From Gallionellaceae bacterium (GTDB lineage Bacteria; Pseudomonadota; Gammaproteobacteria; Burkholderiales; Thiobacillaceae), in the NCBI GenBank assembly GCA_028714735.1, contig JAQTLU010000010.1, forward strand, positions 1 through 64,000: 64,000 nucleotides of DNA, given 5' to 3'. Both the position numbers and the translations under genes were made by a program. Shown here in pieces: positions 7,621 to 16,782 of this stretch. The notes beneath the pieces are model-generated. The model saw only the letters and a list, made by a program, of their open reading frames with translations, did not search any database and was not told the origin of the DNA. Each line of letters starts with the position of its first letter. The stretch's first letter is position 1.

Positions 7621-10293
7621 ATGTCGAGTCACACCCCTGATGTCGATCCTCAGGAAACCCGCGAATGGCTGGACGCCCTGGCCGCGGTCATCGAAGAAGA
7701 AGGCGCCGAACGCGCCCATTTCCTGCTTGAAAAACTGATCGACAAGGCCCGTCGTTCCGGCGCCTACCTGCCCTACAACGCCACCACGGCCTATGTGAAC
7801 ACCATACCGCTCAATCTCCAGGACAAGCATCCCGGCGATATCCCGATGGAGCGCCGGATCAAGAACCTGATCCGCTGGAACGCCGTTGCCTGCGTGATGC
7901 GCGCCAACGAGAAGGCGCCCGGCGTCGGCGGCCACATCGCCAGCTTCCAGTCTGCCGCCACCCTCTACGACGTCGGCTTCAACCACTTCTTTCAGGGCCC
8001 GGAGCACCCGAATGGCGGCGACCTGGTCTTTTTCCAGGGCCACTCGGCCCCCGGCATCTACGCCCGCGCCTATATCGAAGGCCGCGTCAGCGACGAACAG
8101 TTCGGCAACTTCCGCCAGGAGTCGTCCGGCCACGGCATCCCCTCCTACCCGCACCCCTGGCTGATGCCGGAGTTCTGGCAGTTCCCGACCGTGTCGATGG
8201 GCCTGGGCCCGATCCAGGCCATCTATCAGGCCCGCTTCCTGCGCTACCTGCACGACCGCGGCATCGCCGACACCTCCGGCCGCCACGTCTGGGCCTTCCT
8301 CGGCGACGGCGAGACCGACGAACCGGAGTCCCTCGGCGCCATCACCCTGGCCTCGCGGGAAAAGCTCGACAACCTGATCTTCGTGGTCAACTGCAACCTG
8401 CAGCGCCTGGACGGCCCGGTGCGCGGCAACGGCAAGATCATCCAGGAACTGGAGGCCGCCTTCCGCGGTGCCGGCTGGAACGTCCTCAAGGTGCTCTGGG
8501 GTTCCTACTGGGACCCGCTCCTGGCCATGGACTCCAAGGGCATGCTGCGCCAGCGCATGGAGGAATGCGTCGACGGCGAATACCAGAACTTCAAGGCCAA
8601 GGGCGGCGCCTACACGCGCGAGTTCTTCTTCGGCAAGTATCCCGAAACGAAGGAGATGGTCGCCGCCATGTCCGACAACGACATCTGGCGCCTGAACCGG
8701 GGCGGCCACGACCCGCACAAGGTCTACGCGGCCTACGCCGCGGCGGTGAAGCACACCGGCCAGCCCACCGTGATCCTGGCCAAGACCATCAAGGGCTACG
8801 GCATGGGCGCCTCCGGGGAGGCGCAGAACCCGACCCACCAGGCCAAGAAGATGGCCATGGACGACCTGCGCGCCTTCCGCGACCGCTTCGAGATCCCCAT
8901 CTCCGACGAGGAACTGCCCAAGCTGCCGTTCTACCGGCCGGCCGAGGACAGCCCGGAAATGAAGTACCTGCGTGAGCACCGGGAAAAGCTGGGCGGCTAC
9001 GTGCCCAGCCGCCGGACCCAGGCCGAAGCCCTGACCGTACCGCCCCTGTCCGCCTTCCAGGCCATGCTGGAGGCCACCGGCGACCGCGAAATCTCCACCA
9101 CCATGGCCTTCGTCCGCCTGCTCAACACCATGCTGCGCGACAAGGCCATCGGCAAGCGCATCGTCCCGATCATCCCGGACGAGGCCCGCACCTTCGGCAT
9201 GGAGGGACTGTTCCGCCAGATCGGCATCTACTCCTCGGTCGGTCAGCTCTATGAGCCGGTCGACTCCGACCAGGTGATGTACTACCGCGAGGACAAGGGC
9301 GGCCAGATCCTCGAGGAAGGCATCAACGAGGCCGGCGCCTTCTCGTCCTGGCTCGCCGCCGCGACCGCCTACAGCACCAGCAACGTGCCGATGATTCCGT
9401 TCTACATCTATTACTCGATGTTCGGCTTCCAGCGCATCGGCGACCTGGCCTGGGCCGCCGGCGACTCGCGCGCCCGCGGCTTCCTGCTCGGCGGCACCGC
9501 CGGTCGCACGACGCTGAACGGCGAGGGCCTGCAGCACGAGGACGGCCACAGCCACCTGCAGGCGGCCATGATCCCGAACTGCGTGTCCTACGACCCGACC
9601 TTCCATTACGAACTGGCGGTCATCATGCAGGACGGTCTGCGCCGGATGTATCAGGAGCAGGAAGACGTGTTCTATTACCTCACGGTGATGAACGAGAACT
9701 ACAGCCATCCCGCCCTGCCCAAGGGGGCCGAGGCCGGCATCCTCAAGGGCCTGTACAAGCTGCAGGAAGGCAAGGCCGGGAAAGGCAAGAAGAAGGCGCC
9801 GCGGGTCCAGCTCATGGGCTCGGGCACCATCCTGCGCGAGGTCATCGCCGCCGCCGAGCTGCTGGAACAGGACTGGGGCGTCGCCGCCGACGTCTGGAGC
9901 GCGACCAGCTTCAACGAACTCCGGCGCGAGGCCCAGGAGACCCACCGCTGGAACCTGCTGCATCCGGACCAGGCGCAGAAGACCAGCCATGTCGAACAGT
10001 GCCTGGACGCCTGCGAAGGCCCGATCGTCGCCTCCACCGACTACATGCGCGCCTTCCCGGACCAGATCCGGCCCTATGTCCATCGCCGCTACGTCACCCT
10101 GGGTACCGACGGCTTCGGCCGCTCCGACTCGCGCGAGGCCCTGCGCCGCTTCTTCGAGGTCGATCGCCACTACGTCACCCTGGCCGCCCTCAAGGCCCTG
10201 GCCGACGAAGGCACGCTGCCGGCATCGAAAGCGGCCGAGGCAATCAAGAAATACGGGCTCGACGCCGACCGGCCGAACCCGGTGAACGTGTAA
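7621..10293 (+). CDS. aceE: Pyruvate dehydrogenase E1 component (homodimeric)
   Basis: The 890-residue protein decarboxylates pyruvate with thiamine diphosphate and reductively acetylates the lipoyl group of E2. The thiamine-binding motif starts at about residue 228 (GDGETDEPE) and ends at VVNCN. The length and the N-terminal SHTPDVDPQETREWLDAL block are typical of the single-chain E1 of gamma- and betaproteobacteria. A GGAGAG site precedes the ATG. aceF starts 13 bases after the stop, so E1, E2 and E3 are made from one message. Confidence 0.98.
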   Translation: MSSHTPDVDPQETREWLDALAAVIEEEGAERAHFLLEKLIDKARRSGAYLPYNATTAYVNTIPLNLQDKHPGDIPMERRIKNLIRWNAVACVMRANEKAPGVGGHIASFQSAATLYDVGFNHFFQGPEHPNGGDLVFFQGHSAPGIYARAYIEGRVSDEQFGNFRQESSGHGIPSYPHPWLMPEFWQFPTVSMGLGPIQAIYQARFLRYLHDRGIADTSGRHVWAFLGDGETDEPESLGAITLASREKLDNLIFVVNCNLQRLDGPVRGNGKIIQELEAAFRGAGWNVLKVLWGSYWDPLLAMDSKGMLRQRMEECVDGEYQNFKAKGGAYTREFFFGKYPETKEMVAAMSDNDIWRLNRGGHDPHKVYAAYAAAVKHTGQPTVILAKTIKGYGMGASGEAQNPTHQAKKMAMDDLRAFRDRFEIPISDEELPKLPFYRPAEDSPEMKYLREHREKLGGYVPSRRTQAEALTVPPLSAFQAMLEATGDREISTTMAFVRLLNTMLRDKAIGKRIVPIIPDEARTFGMEGLFRQIGIYSSVGQLYEPVDSDQVMYYREDKGGQILEEGINEAGAFSSWLAAATAYSTSNVPMIPFYIYYSMFGFQRIGDLAWAAGDSRARGFLLGGTAGRTTLNGEGLQHEDGHSHLQAAMIPNCVSYDPTFHYELAVIMQDGLRRMYQEQEDVFYYLTVMNENYSHPALPKGAEAGILKGLYKLQEGKAGKGKKKAPRVQLMGSGTILREVIAAAELLEQDWGVAADVWSATSFNELRREAQETHRWNLLHPDQAQKTSHVEQCLDACEGPIVASTDYMRAFPDQIRPYVHRRYVTLGTDGFGRSDSREALRRFFEVDRHYVTLAALKALADEGTLPASKAAEAIKKYGLDADRPNPVNV

Positions 10294-10306
10294 GGGAGCC
10301 GGGAAG

Positions 10307-11623
10307 ATGAGCATCAAGGAAGTACTCGTTCCCGATATCGGCAACTTCAAGGACATCGAGGTCATCGAGATCATGGTCGCCGCCGGCGACAGCATCGCCG
10401 CCGACGCCTCGCTGATGACCGTGGAATCCGACAAGGCCGCCATGGACATCCCGGCCCCGTTCGCCGGCACCGTCACCGAGGTCAAGCTGAAGGTCGGCGA
10501 CAAGGTCTCGGAAGGCTCGCTGATCCTGATGATGGACACCGCCAGCGCCGCCGCACCCGCCGCGGCCGCCCCGGTGGTGAAGTCCTTCACGCCGGCCGCC
10601 ACCCCGGTGGTCGCGGAAGTACCGGCGCCCAGCCAACCGGCCCCCGAAGTGCCGACCCAGAAACCGCCGCGCAGCCAGCCCGACCCGGTCGCCGCGCACC
10701 CCCACTTCGAGGCCGGCAAGACCACCCACGCCAGCCCGGCGGTGCGCCGTTTCGCCCGCGAGCTGGGCGCCGACCTGTCCCGGATCAAGGGCAGCGGCCC
10801 GCGCGGCCGCCTCCTCAAGGAGGATGTGCAGAACTGGATCAAGGCAGAGCTGGCCAAGCCGACCGGCGAGGCCATCGGCCTCGGCTTCACGCCGGCCCCG
10901 GTGATCGACTTCGGCCAGTTCGGCGAGGTCGATACCCAGGCCCTGTCCCGGATCAAGAAGCTGTCCGGGGTCAACCTGCACCGCAACTGGGTCACCGCCC
11001 CGCACGTCACCCAGTTCGACGAGGCCGACATCACCGATCTGGAGGACTTCCGCAAGTCCATGCAGGACGAAGCCGGCCGGCGCGGCGTCAAGCTGACCCT
11101 GCTGGCCTTCATGATGAAGGCGGTGGTCAATGCCCTGCGCACCTTCCCGACCTTCAACGCCTCCCTGGCGGTGGACGGCGAGAGCCTGATCATGAAGAAG
11201 TACTTCCACATCGGCTTCGCCTGCGACACCCCGGACGGCCTGGTGGTGCCGGTGATCCGCGACGTCAACAAGAAGGACGTCATGGACATCGCCCGCGAAT
11301 TGACCGAGCTGTCCGAACTGGCACGCGAGCGCAAGCTCAAGGTCGACGCCATGCAGGGCGGCTGTTTCACCATCTCCAGCCTGGGCGGCATCGGCGGCAC
11401 CAAGTTCACGCCGATCATCAACTGCCCCGAGGTGGCCATCCTGGGCCTGTCGCGCGCCGAGATGAAGCCGGTCTGGAACAAGGCCAGCAAGTCCTTCGAG
11501 CCGCGCCTGATGTTGCCGCTGTCGCTGTCCTACGACCACCGTGTCATCGACGGTGCCGACGGCGCCCGTTTCACCAGCCACCTGCGCCTGATGCTGTCGG
11601 ACGTGCGCCGGCTGCTGCTTTGA
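10307..11623 (+). CDS. aceF: Dihydrolipoyllysine acetyltransferase (PDH E2)
   Basis: The 438-residue core of the pyruvate dehydrogenase complex transfers acetyl groups to CoA. It has one N-terminal lipoyl domain (lipoyl Lys at residue 43 in ESDKAAMDIP), an Ala/Pro linker, a peripheral-subunit binding domain at about residues 140-180 (SPAVRRFARELG to RGRLLKEDV) and the catalytic domain ending with DHRVIDGADG, which carries the active His and Asp. The single lipoyl domain contrasts with three in the E. coli protein. It lies between aceE and lpdA. Confidence 0.97.
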   Translation: MSIKEVLVPDIGNFKDIEVIEIMVAAGDSIAADASLMTVESDKAAMDIPAPFAGTVTEVKLKVGDKVSEGSLILMMDTASAAAPAAAAPVVKSFTPAATPVVAEVPAPSQPAPEVPTQKPPRSQPDPVAAHPHFEAGKTTHASPAVRRFARELGADLSRIKGSGPRGRLLKEDVQNWIKAELAKPTGEAIGLGFTPAPVIDFGQFGEVDTQALSRIKKLSGVNLHRNWVTAPHVTQFDEADITDLEDFRKSMQDEAGRRGVKLTLLAFMMKAVVNALRTFPTFNASLAVDGESLIMKKYFHIGFACDTPDGLVVPVIRDVNKKDVMDIARELTELSELARERKLKVDAMQGGCFTISSLGGIGGTKFTPIINCPEVAILGLSRAEMKPVWNKASKSFEPRLMLPLSLSYDHRVIDGADGARFTSHLRLMLSDVRRLLL

Positions 11624-11639
11624 CCTGAATACCGCAATC

Positions 11640-13397
11640 ATGAGCAATAGCATCGAAATCAAGGTCCCGGACATCGGCAACTTCAAGGAGGTCGAGGTCA
11701 TCGACATCCTGGTCAATCCGGGCGACAGCCTGGCCAGGGACGCCTCCCTGATCACTGTGGAGTCCGACAAGGCCGCCATGGACATCCCCTGCCCGCAGGC
11801 TGGCGTCGTCGAGAAACTGCTGGTCAAGGTCGGCGACAAGGTGTCGGAAGGGACGCCGTTGCTGATGTTGACCCCGGCAGGTGCCGCCGCAGAGGCAAAG
11901 CCGGCAGCAGCAGCGGCAGCAGCACCCATCCCCGTCGCCGCAGCCACCCCGACTCCCGCACCCGCCCCGGCCGCCATGCCGGCGGGCGACCTGCACGCCG
12001 AAGTCCTGGTCCTGGGCGCCGGCCCGGGCGGCTATACCGCCGCCTTCCGCGCCGCCGACCTGGGCAAGCAGGTGGTCCTGGTCGAGCGCTATCCCAGCCT
12101 CGGCGGGGTCTGCCTGAACGTCGGCTGCATCCCCTCCAAGGCCCTGCTGCACGCCGCCAAGCTGATCACCGAAACCGAGGAAATGGCCGCCCACGGCGTC
12201 AGCTTCGGCAAGCCGGCGGTCGACCTCGACCAACTGCGCACGTGGAAGTCCAGGGACGTGGTGAACAAGCTCACCGGCGGCCTCGCCGCGCTGGCCAAGC
12301 AGCGCAAGGTCACCGTCGTCCAGGGCGTGGCCAAGTTCACCGGCCCGAACAGCCTGGCAGTGGCGACGGCGGATGGCAGCAAGACCGTCAGCTTCGACAA
12401 CGCCATCATCGCGGCCGGCTCACAAGCCATCAAGCTGCCCTTCCAGCCGGACGACGAGCGGATCATGGACTCGACCGGCGCACTCGCCCTTGCCGACGTG
12501 CCGAAACGCATGCTGGTCATCGGCGGCGGCATCATCGGCCTGGAGATGGGCACCGTCTACGACGCCCTGGGCAGCCGGGTCACCGTGGTCGAACTGGGTG
12601 GCCAACTGATCCCGGGCTGCGACGCCGACCTGGTGCGGCCGCTGCACAAGCGGATGGAAAAGCGCTTCGAGAAGATCATGCTCAACACCGGCGTCACCGG
12701 CATGGCGGCCCAGGCGGACGGCGTCCACGTCACCCTCAAGGCCGGCGACAAGGAAGATAACCAGGTGTTCGACCGCGTCCTGGTCGCCATCGGCCGCCGC
12801 CCGAACGGCAAGCTGATCAATGCCGAAGCGGCTGGCGTAACCGTCGACGAGCGCGGTTTCATCGCGGTCGACCGGCAGATGCGCACCAACGTGCCGCACA
12901 TCTTTGCCATCGGCGACATCGTCGGCCAGCCCATGCTGGCCCACAAGGCGGTGCACGAGGGCAAGGTCGCCGCCGAGGTGATCGCCGGCCACAAGGTCGA
13001 ATTCCAGGCCCTGGTCATCCCGTCGGTCGCCTACACCGATCCCGAGATCGCCTGGGCCGGCGTCACCGAGACCGAAGCCAAGGCCCAGGGCCTGGCGTTC
13101 GAAAAGGGCGCCTTCCCCTGGGTCGCCAGCGGCCGCGCCCTGTCGCTCGGCCGCACCGAGGGCCTGACCAAGCTGATCATGGACCAGGAATCGGGCCGGG
13201 TGATCGGCGCCGGCATCGTCGGCAGCCACGCCGGCGAGTTGCTCGCCGAGGCGGTCCTGGCCATCGAGATGGGCGCCACGGCGGAGGACATCGGCCTCAC
13301 CATCCATGCCCATCCGACCCTGTCGGAAACGATCTGCTTCGCCGCCGAGATGGCCGAGGGCACCATCACCGACCTGCTGCCGCCGAAAAAACACTAA
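11640..13397 (+). CDS. lpdA: Dihydrolipoyl dehydrogenase (PDH E3) with N-terminal lipoyl domain
   Basis: The 585-residue flavoprotein reoxidises dihydrolipoamide with NAD+. Residues 1-80 form a lipoyl domain (lipoyl Lys at 44), followed by an Ala/Pro linker and then a normal E3: FAD motif GAGPGGYTAAF, redox disulfide GGVCLNVGCIPSKALL, NAD motif VIGGGIIGLEMG and the C-terminal dimer domain with HAHPTLSE. E3 with its own lipoyl domain is known in betaproteobacteria and Neisseria. It is the last gene of the operon. Confidence 0.97.
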   Translation: MSNSIEIKVPDIGNFKEVEVIDILVNPGDSLARDASLITVESDKAAMDIPCPQAGVVEKLLVKVGDKVSEGTPLLMLTPAGAAAEAKPAAAAAAAPIPVAAATPTPAPAPAAMPAGDLHAEVLVLGAGPGGYTAAFRAADLGKQVVLVERYPSLGGVCLNVGCIPSKALLHAAKLITETEEMAAHGVSFGKPAVDLDQLRTWKSRDVVNKLTGGLAALAKQRKVTVVQGVAKFTGPNSLAVATADGSKTVSFDNAIIAAGSQAIKLPFQPDDERIMDSTGALALADVPKRMLVIGGGIIGLEMGTVYDALGSRVTVVELGGQLIPGCDADLVRPLHKRMEKRFEKIMLNTGVTGMAAQADGVHVTLKAGDKEDNQVFDRVLVAIGRRPNGKLINAEAAGVTVDERGFIAVDRQMRTNVPHIFAIGDIVGQPMLAHKAVHEGKVAAEVIAGHKVEFQALVIPSVAYTDPEIAWAGVTETEAKAQGLAFEKGAFPWVASGRALSLGRTEGLTKLIMDQESGRVIGAGIVGSHAGELLAEAVLAIEMGATAEDIGLTIHAHPTLSETICFAAEMAEGTITDLLPPKKH

Positions 13398-13410
13398 CCG
13401 CGCGGCCGGC

Positions 13411-13444
13411 AGCGGGGGCCGTTGAGACGGCCCCCGCTGTTTTT
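13411..13444 (+). terminator. Rho-independent terminator of aceE-aceF-lpdA
   Basis: A perfect 12-bp GC-rich stem (13411-13422 with 13427-13438, loop TGAG) is followed by GTTTTT, 14 bases after the lpdA stop codon. Confidence 0.92.
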
Positions 13445-13457
13445 ACCCTGCGCGCAT

Positions 13458-13946
13458 CTACTCGGCGACCAGCAACGCGCGCAACTCCTCGGCCTGACGA
13501 CGCGGGTCGGCGCCGATCAGATCGTTCAGGCTATCTTGCCCCGAGGCGGGGGCCAGACCCCTCGCCAACAGGCGCTCGCGCATCTTCTCCGGACTGACCC
13601 GAGCGACCGCGGCCAGGGTATCGATCGGGGCCTGCGCCAGGGCGCGCACTGGCGCCAGGAAGGATGGCTCGCTCCGGTCCGCGGCAGGCAGGAAACTGAG
13701 TGCCAGCAGCACGGCAAACGTCCCCAGCAAAATCTTGCCCTTACGGCTGTCGAGATGTCTGCGGAAACCGTTGAAATTCGCCGCCACATGCAGGACTACT
13801 CCAGCCAGGAGTACCCAGCTCAACCACTCGTGGACAAATTTGTTGAAGCCGCTGTCGAGGTGAAAAAAAATCAATACGCCGGTCACTGCCGACAGCATGA
13901 AGGCACCCATGGTGATCGGGGTCGCCCATTCGCGATTCACATTCAT
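13458..13946 (-). CDS. DUF4405-like cytochrome b-type membrane protein
   Basis: The 162-residue protein has hydrophobic segments PITMGAFMLSAVTGVLIFF, WLSWVLLAGVVLHVAANF and ILLGTFAVLLALSFLP. Histidines in the first two segments and in VHEW/VLHV resemble b-type haem ligands of DUF4405 proteins. The C-terminal third is soluble and may be periplasmic. ATG 13946 is chosen because AAAGG lies eight bases upstream and the family usually begins here; the longer reading to 14003 passes through a large inverted repeat. It follows the spy-like gene and may share its transcript. Function is unknown. Confidence 0.72.
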   Translation of the reverse strand: MNVNREWATPITMGAFMLSAVTGVLIFFHLDSGFNKFVHEWLSWVLLAGVVLHVAANFNGFRRHLDSRKGKILLGTFAVLLALSFLPAADRSEPSFLAPVRALAQAPIDTLAAVARVSPEKMRERLLARGLAPASGQDSLNDLIGADPRRQAEELRALLVAE

Positions 13947-13970
13947 TGCATTGCCTTTCCCTATGCCACG

Positions 13971-14004
13971 CATGACGAGGGCCGCGAACGCGGCCCTCGT
14001 CATG
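13971..14004. repeat. Perfect 16-bp inverted repeat, 2-base centre
   Basis: The arms 13971-13986 and 13989-14004 (left arm CATGACGAGGGCCGCG) are exact reverse complements separated by AA. It lies between the spy-like stop and the DUF4405 start. No T-run follows on either strand, so it looks like an mRNA-stabilising or attenuating hairpin, not an intrinsic terminator. Confidence 0.8.
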
Positions 14005-14013
14005 CGGACTGAT

Positions 14014-14397
14014 TTATTTCATGCCGCGCGGGCCGCTACCGTCACAACCAGCCATGCCAGGACCCATGCCGGGGCCGCGAGTGCCCTGGCCGCCATGGCG
14101 CAACTGGCGCAACTCGGTCATCTTGGCGAACTGCTCCTTGGTCAGGATGCCCTGCATCCGGCTCTGCATGTCGGCCTGCATGGTCGCGCGCATTTCGGCG
14201 CGCTGCTTGGCCTTCTCGGCGAACAGGGCCTTCATCTTGTCCTGCTGCTCGGGCGTCAGGTCGAGCGTGCGGGCCATGTATTCCACATTGGGGCCGCCCC
14301 GCATGCCCTGGCCGGGACCGGCGCCCATGCCAGCCATGGCGACGGGAATGGCGGGGATGGCAATCAGCATTGCCAGTGCGATCAGTGTCTTTTTCAT
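14014..14397 (-). CDS. Spy/CpxP-like periplasmic LTXXQ protein
   Basis: The 127-residue protein has a signal peptide (KKTLIALAMLIAIPAIPVAMA) and two LTXXQ-type motifs, LDLTPEQQ and ILTKEQF, the hallmark of Spy/CpxP periplasmic chaperones or metal-resistance proteins. It is shorter than E. coli Spy (about 160). Both ends are rich in Gly, Met and Pro (GMGAGPGQGMRGG; GPGMGPGMAG) with a Cys and His near the C terminus, suggesting metal binding. AAGGAG precedes ATG 14397. It sits directly behind baeSR, and in E. coli BaeR activates spy. Confidence 0.85.
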   Translation of the reverse strand: MKKTLIALAMLIAIPAIPVAMAGMGAGPGQGMRGGPNVEYMARTLDLTPEQQDKMKALFAEKAKQRAEMRATMQADMQSRMQGILTKEQFAKMTELRQLRHGGQGTRGPGMGPGMAGCDGSGPRGMK

Positions 14398-14518
14398 GAT
14401 GTGCTCCTTCAGCGGATCTGGGTGGAAGGACTTCGTAGCGTCCTTGATTCACAGCTTAGGGAGCAACCGTGCAGGAACTCGGCAGGAATCATGCAACAAA
14501 TGAGGAAGTTGTACCGGC

Positions 14519-15199
14519 TCAGACCGGCTCGTAGCGGTAGCCGGCACCGTAGACCGAGTGGATCAGTTCCACGTCCGGGCTGACCTCGGCGAGTTTCTTG
14601 CGCAGTTTCTTGATGTGGCTGTCGATGGTGCGATCGGAGACGATGCGCTGGTCGGTGTAGATGTGATCCATCAACTGGCCGCGCGAGAAGATGCGGCCCG
14701 GCTCGCGATACAGGGTGGCAAACAGGTGGAATTCCACCGCAGTCAGTTCCACTTCGCCGGCCGGCGACCTGACCCGGAAGCCGGCCTCGTCCAGGACCAG
14801 GCCGTCATCCAACGGCGCCCCGGCCAGGGCCGGCTGCATGCGCCGTAGCACGGCCTTGACCCGGGCGACCACCTCGCGCGGGCTGTACGGCTTGCAGATA
14901 TAGTCGTCGGCGCCCAGTTCCAGGCCGAGCAGGCGGTCGATCTCCTCCGCCCGCGCGGTCGCCATGATGATCGGCACGGTGCTGAAGGCACGTATCTCAC
15001 GGCACAATTCGAGTCCGTCCCGGCCGGGCAGCATGAGGTCCAGGATGACCAGGTCGGGGGCCTGCGCCTTCACCCAGGGCACCACCTCGCGACCGTCACC
15101 CAGGCTGTCGGCGGCATAGCCGGCGGCGACCAGATAATCGGCGAGCAGGCGGGCCAGTTTTTCCTCGTCCTCGACGATCAGGATGCGGCTCGCAGTCAT
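14519..15199 (-). CDS. baeR: OmpR-family response regulator, BaeR-like
   Basis: The 226-residue regulator has a receiver domain (phospho-acceptor Asp in LVILDLMLPGRDGLELC, conserved Lys in ICKPYSP) and a C-terminal winged-helix DNA-binding domain (ELTAVEFHLFATL to SHIKKLRKKL). The stretch EIDRLLGLELGADDYICKPY is nearly the same as in E. coli BaeR, which controls envelope stress and efflux genes. It overlaps the kinase gene by four bases and lies upstream of the spy-like gene, its probable target. About 120 bases separate it from that gene, enough for a separate promoter. Confidence 0.88.
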   Translation of the reverse strand: MTASRILIVEDEEKLARLLADYLVAAGYAADSLGDGREVVPWVKAQAPDLVILDLMLPGRDGLELCREIRAFSTVPIIMATARAEEIDRLLGLELGADDYICKPYSPREVVARVKAVLRRMQPALAGAPLDDGLVLDEAGFRVRSPAGEVELTAVEFHLFATLYREPGRIFSRGQLMDHIYTDQRIVSDRTIDSHIKKLRKKLAEVSPDVELIHSVYGAGYRYEPV

Positions 15200-16629
15200 G
15201 GCGCCAGGGGTAGCTCAATATGGATGCACAGGCCGCCCAGCGGCGACGGCCGGGCCTCGATGCGGCCGCCGTGCGCCTCGACGATGTTGCGGCTGATCGC
15301 CAGGCCGAGGCCGGCGCCGCCCAAGGCCCGGTTGCGCGAGGCCTCGACCCGGTAGAAGCGCTCGAACAATTGCGTCAGGGCGTCCTCGGGCACCCCCGGC
15401 GCGGTGTCGTTGAAATCCAGGGTCAACCTCCCGTCAGACCGGCCGGCGACAATCTCCAGACGGCCGCCGGCATCGGTATAGCGCAGGCAGTTCTGCATCA
15501 GGTTGCGGTACAACTGCGCCAGGCGGTCCGGGTCGGCATGCAGGATGACGGGCTCGGCCAGGGTATCGCGCACCATCAGGGTCAGCCCCCTGCGCTCGAA
15601 CTCGCCTGCGCTGGCCTCGACATCGTCCTGGAGCAGGGCGACCGGGTCGACCGGCCGCTTGCGGTAGCTCATGGCGCCCAGGTCGGTCATCGACAGCTGG
15701 TACAGGTCCTCGACCACCCGGTTCAGACGCTCGACATCGGCCTGCAATCCGGCCAGGCCGGCCGGCTCCATGGGCCGCACACCGTCCTGCATGGCCTCCA
15801 GCTCCGCCTTCAGGAGCGAGATCGGCGTGCGCAACTCATGCGAGATGTCGGCCATCCATTGTCGGCGCGCCGACTCGGTCCGCTCCAATGCCTGCGCCAG
15901 GTCGTTGAAGTCGCGCGCCAGGTCGCCCAGTTCGTCGTTGCCCTGGGCCGGCACCCGGGCCTGGAAGCGTCCGGCCGCCAGTTCGCGGGTCGCCGCGGTG
16001 ACCCGGCGCAAGGGCCGCACCAGGGTATTCGCCAGCGGCCAGGACAGGGTCACCGTCACCACGCCGACCAGCAGTGCAATCCAGAAGAAGGCGCGGCGCT
16101 GGGCCTCGGCAAAACGGACATCGACCATCTCGCTCAGCGCCCGGCCCGGCAGGCGTCCTATGTAACCGACCAGGCGCCCGTCCACCCGGATCGGGCTCAG
16201 GCTCAGGTTGCCGGGATCAACGACGCGCCCCGCCAGAACCTGCTTGTCGGCATCCAGCAAGGCCAGACCGCCTTCCAGCCCTCCCGGCCCACGCATTCCG
16301 CCACCCTGACCATGCCCCGGCCCCATGCCCTTGCCGGGGCCATGCATGCCACGGCCATCCGCCATCAGGCGCCACCAGCGCACCCGGTCCTGCAGCAGGC
16401 CATTCCAGCTGCCTTCCGCAGTGTAGATATCGGCCAGTTGCTCGGTCATGCGCTCGACGCGTGCCTGCTGGCGGCTTTCCAGGAAACTGACGAAACCGTG
16501 CTGGAACGACCAGTGCATGAAGCCGTACATGACCGCCACCACCAGGGTCGTGGCGATCAACAGGGTCAGGAAAAGCTTGTGGCGGATGGACAGGCGCACG
16601 GCAGGACTCGCGGCATTCGATGCCGCCAT
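15196..16629 (-). CDS. baeS: Sensor histidine kinase, BaeS-like
   Basis: The 477-residue kinase has a transmembrane helix at about residues 17-38, a periplasmic domain, a second helix at about 182-205, a HAMP domain, a HisKA box with ADISHELRTPISLL and a HATPase domain with N-box NLMQNCLRY and GGAGLGLAIS. It should phosphorylate the adjacent BaeR-like regulator. The periplasmic domain carries an unusual Gly/Met/His-rich segment (GRGMHGPGKGMGPGHG onward, about residues 92-115) that resembles the ends of the downstream Spy-like protein. A 15-bp palindrome overlaps the start codon. Confidence 0.9.
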   Translation of the reverse strand: MAASNAASPAVRLSIRHKLFLTLLIATTLVVAVMYGFMHWSFQHGFVSFLESRQQARVERMTEQLADIYTAEGSWNGLLQDRVRWWRLMADGRGMHGPGKGMGPGHGQGGGMRGPGGLEGGLALLDADKQVLAGRVVDPGNLSLSPIRVDGRLVGYIGRLPGRALSEMVDVRFAEAQRRAFFWIALLVGVVTVTLSWPLANTLVRPLRRVTAATRELAAGRFQARVPAQGNDELGDLARDFNDLAQALERTESARRQWMADISHELRTPISLLKAELEAMQDGVRPMEPAGLAGLQADVERLNRVVEDLYQLSMTDLGAMSYRKRPVDPVALLQDDVEASAGEFERRGLTLMVRDTLAEPVILHADPDRLAQLYRNLMQNCLRYTDAGGRLEIVAGRSDGRLTLDFNDTAPGVPEDALTQLFERFYRVEASRNRALGGAGLGLAISRNIVEAHGGRIEARPSPLGGLCIHIELPLAP

Positions 16630-16642
16630 TATCCGGGATAAT
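16628..16642. promoter_or_regulatory. 15-bp palindrome at the baeS start codon
   Basis: ATTATCC-G-GGATAAT is a perfect 7-1-7 inverted repeat that overlaps the last two bases of the baeS start codon and extends upstream. It could be an operator for autoregulation of the operon. Confidence 0.35.
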
Positions 16643-16782
16643 TGCGCAGCAAATATGCAAGTCCGCAGTGCTCATTAGGGCGTCGGACAGGCGGCTGCAC
16701 TGTATGACCAGGCCAAATGGCTCAGGACATGAGCCAGGCGAACGGGGAGACGAGGAGGTTCTCGACCGCACCCCTCCCCCTG

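Noticed and set aside
7534-11490. 1318-residue minus-strand frame opposite aceE and aceF
   Set aside because: High GC at third codon positions opens long antisense frames; the plus strand encodes clear aceE and aceF.
13971-14004. Rho-independent terminator for the spy-like gene
   Set aside because: The stem is strong, but no T-run follows on either strand.
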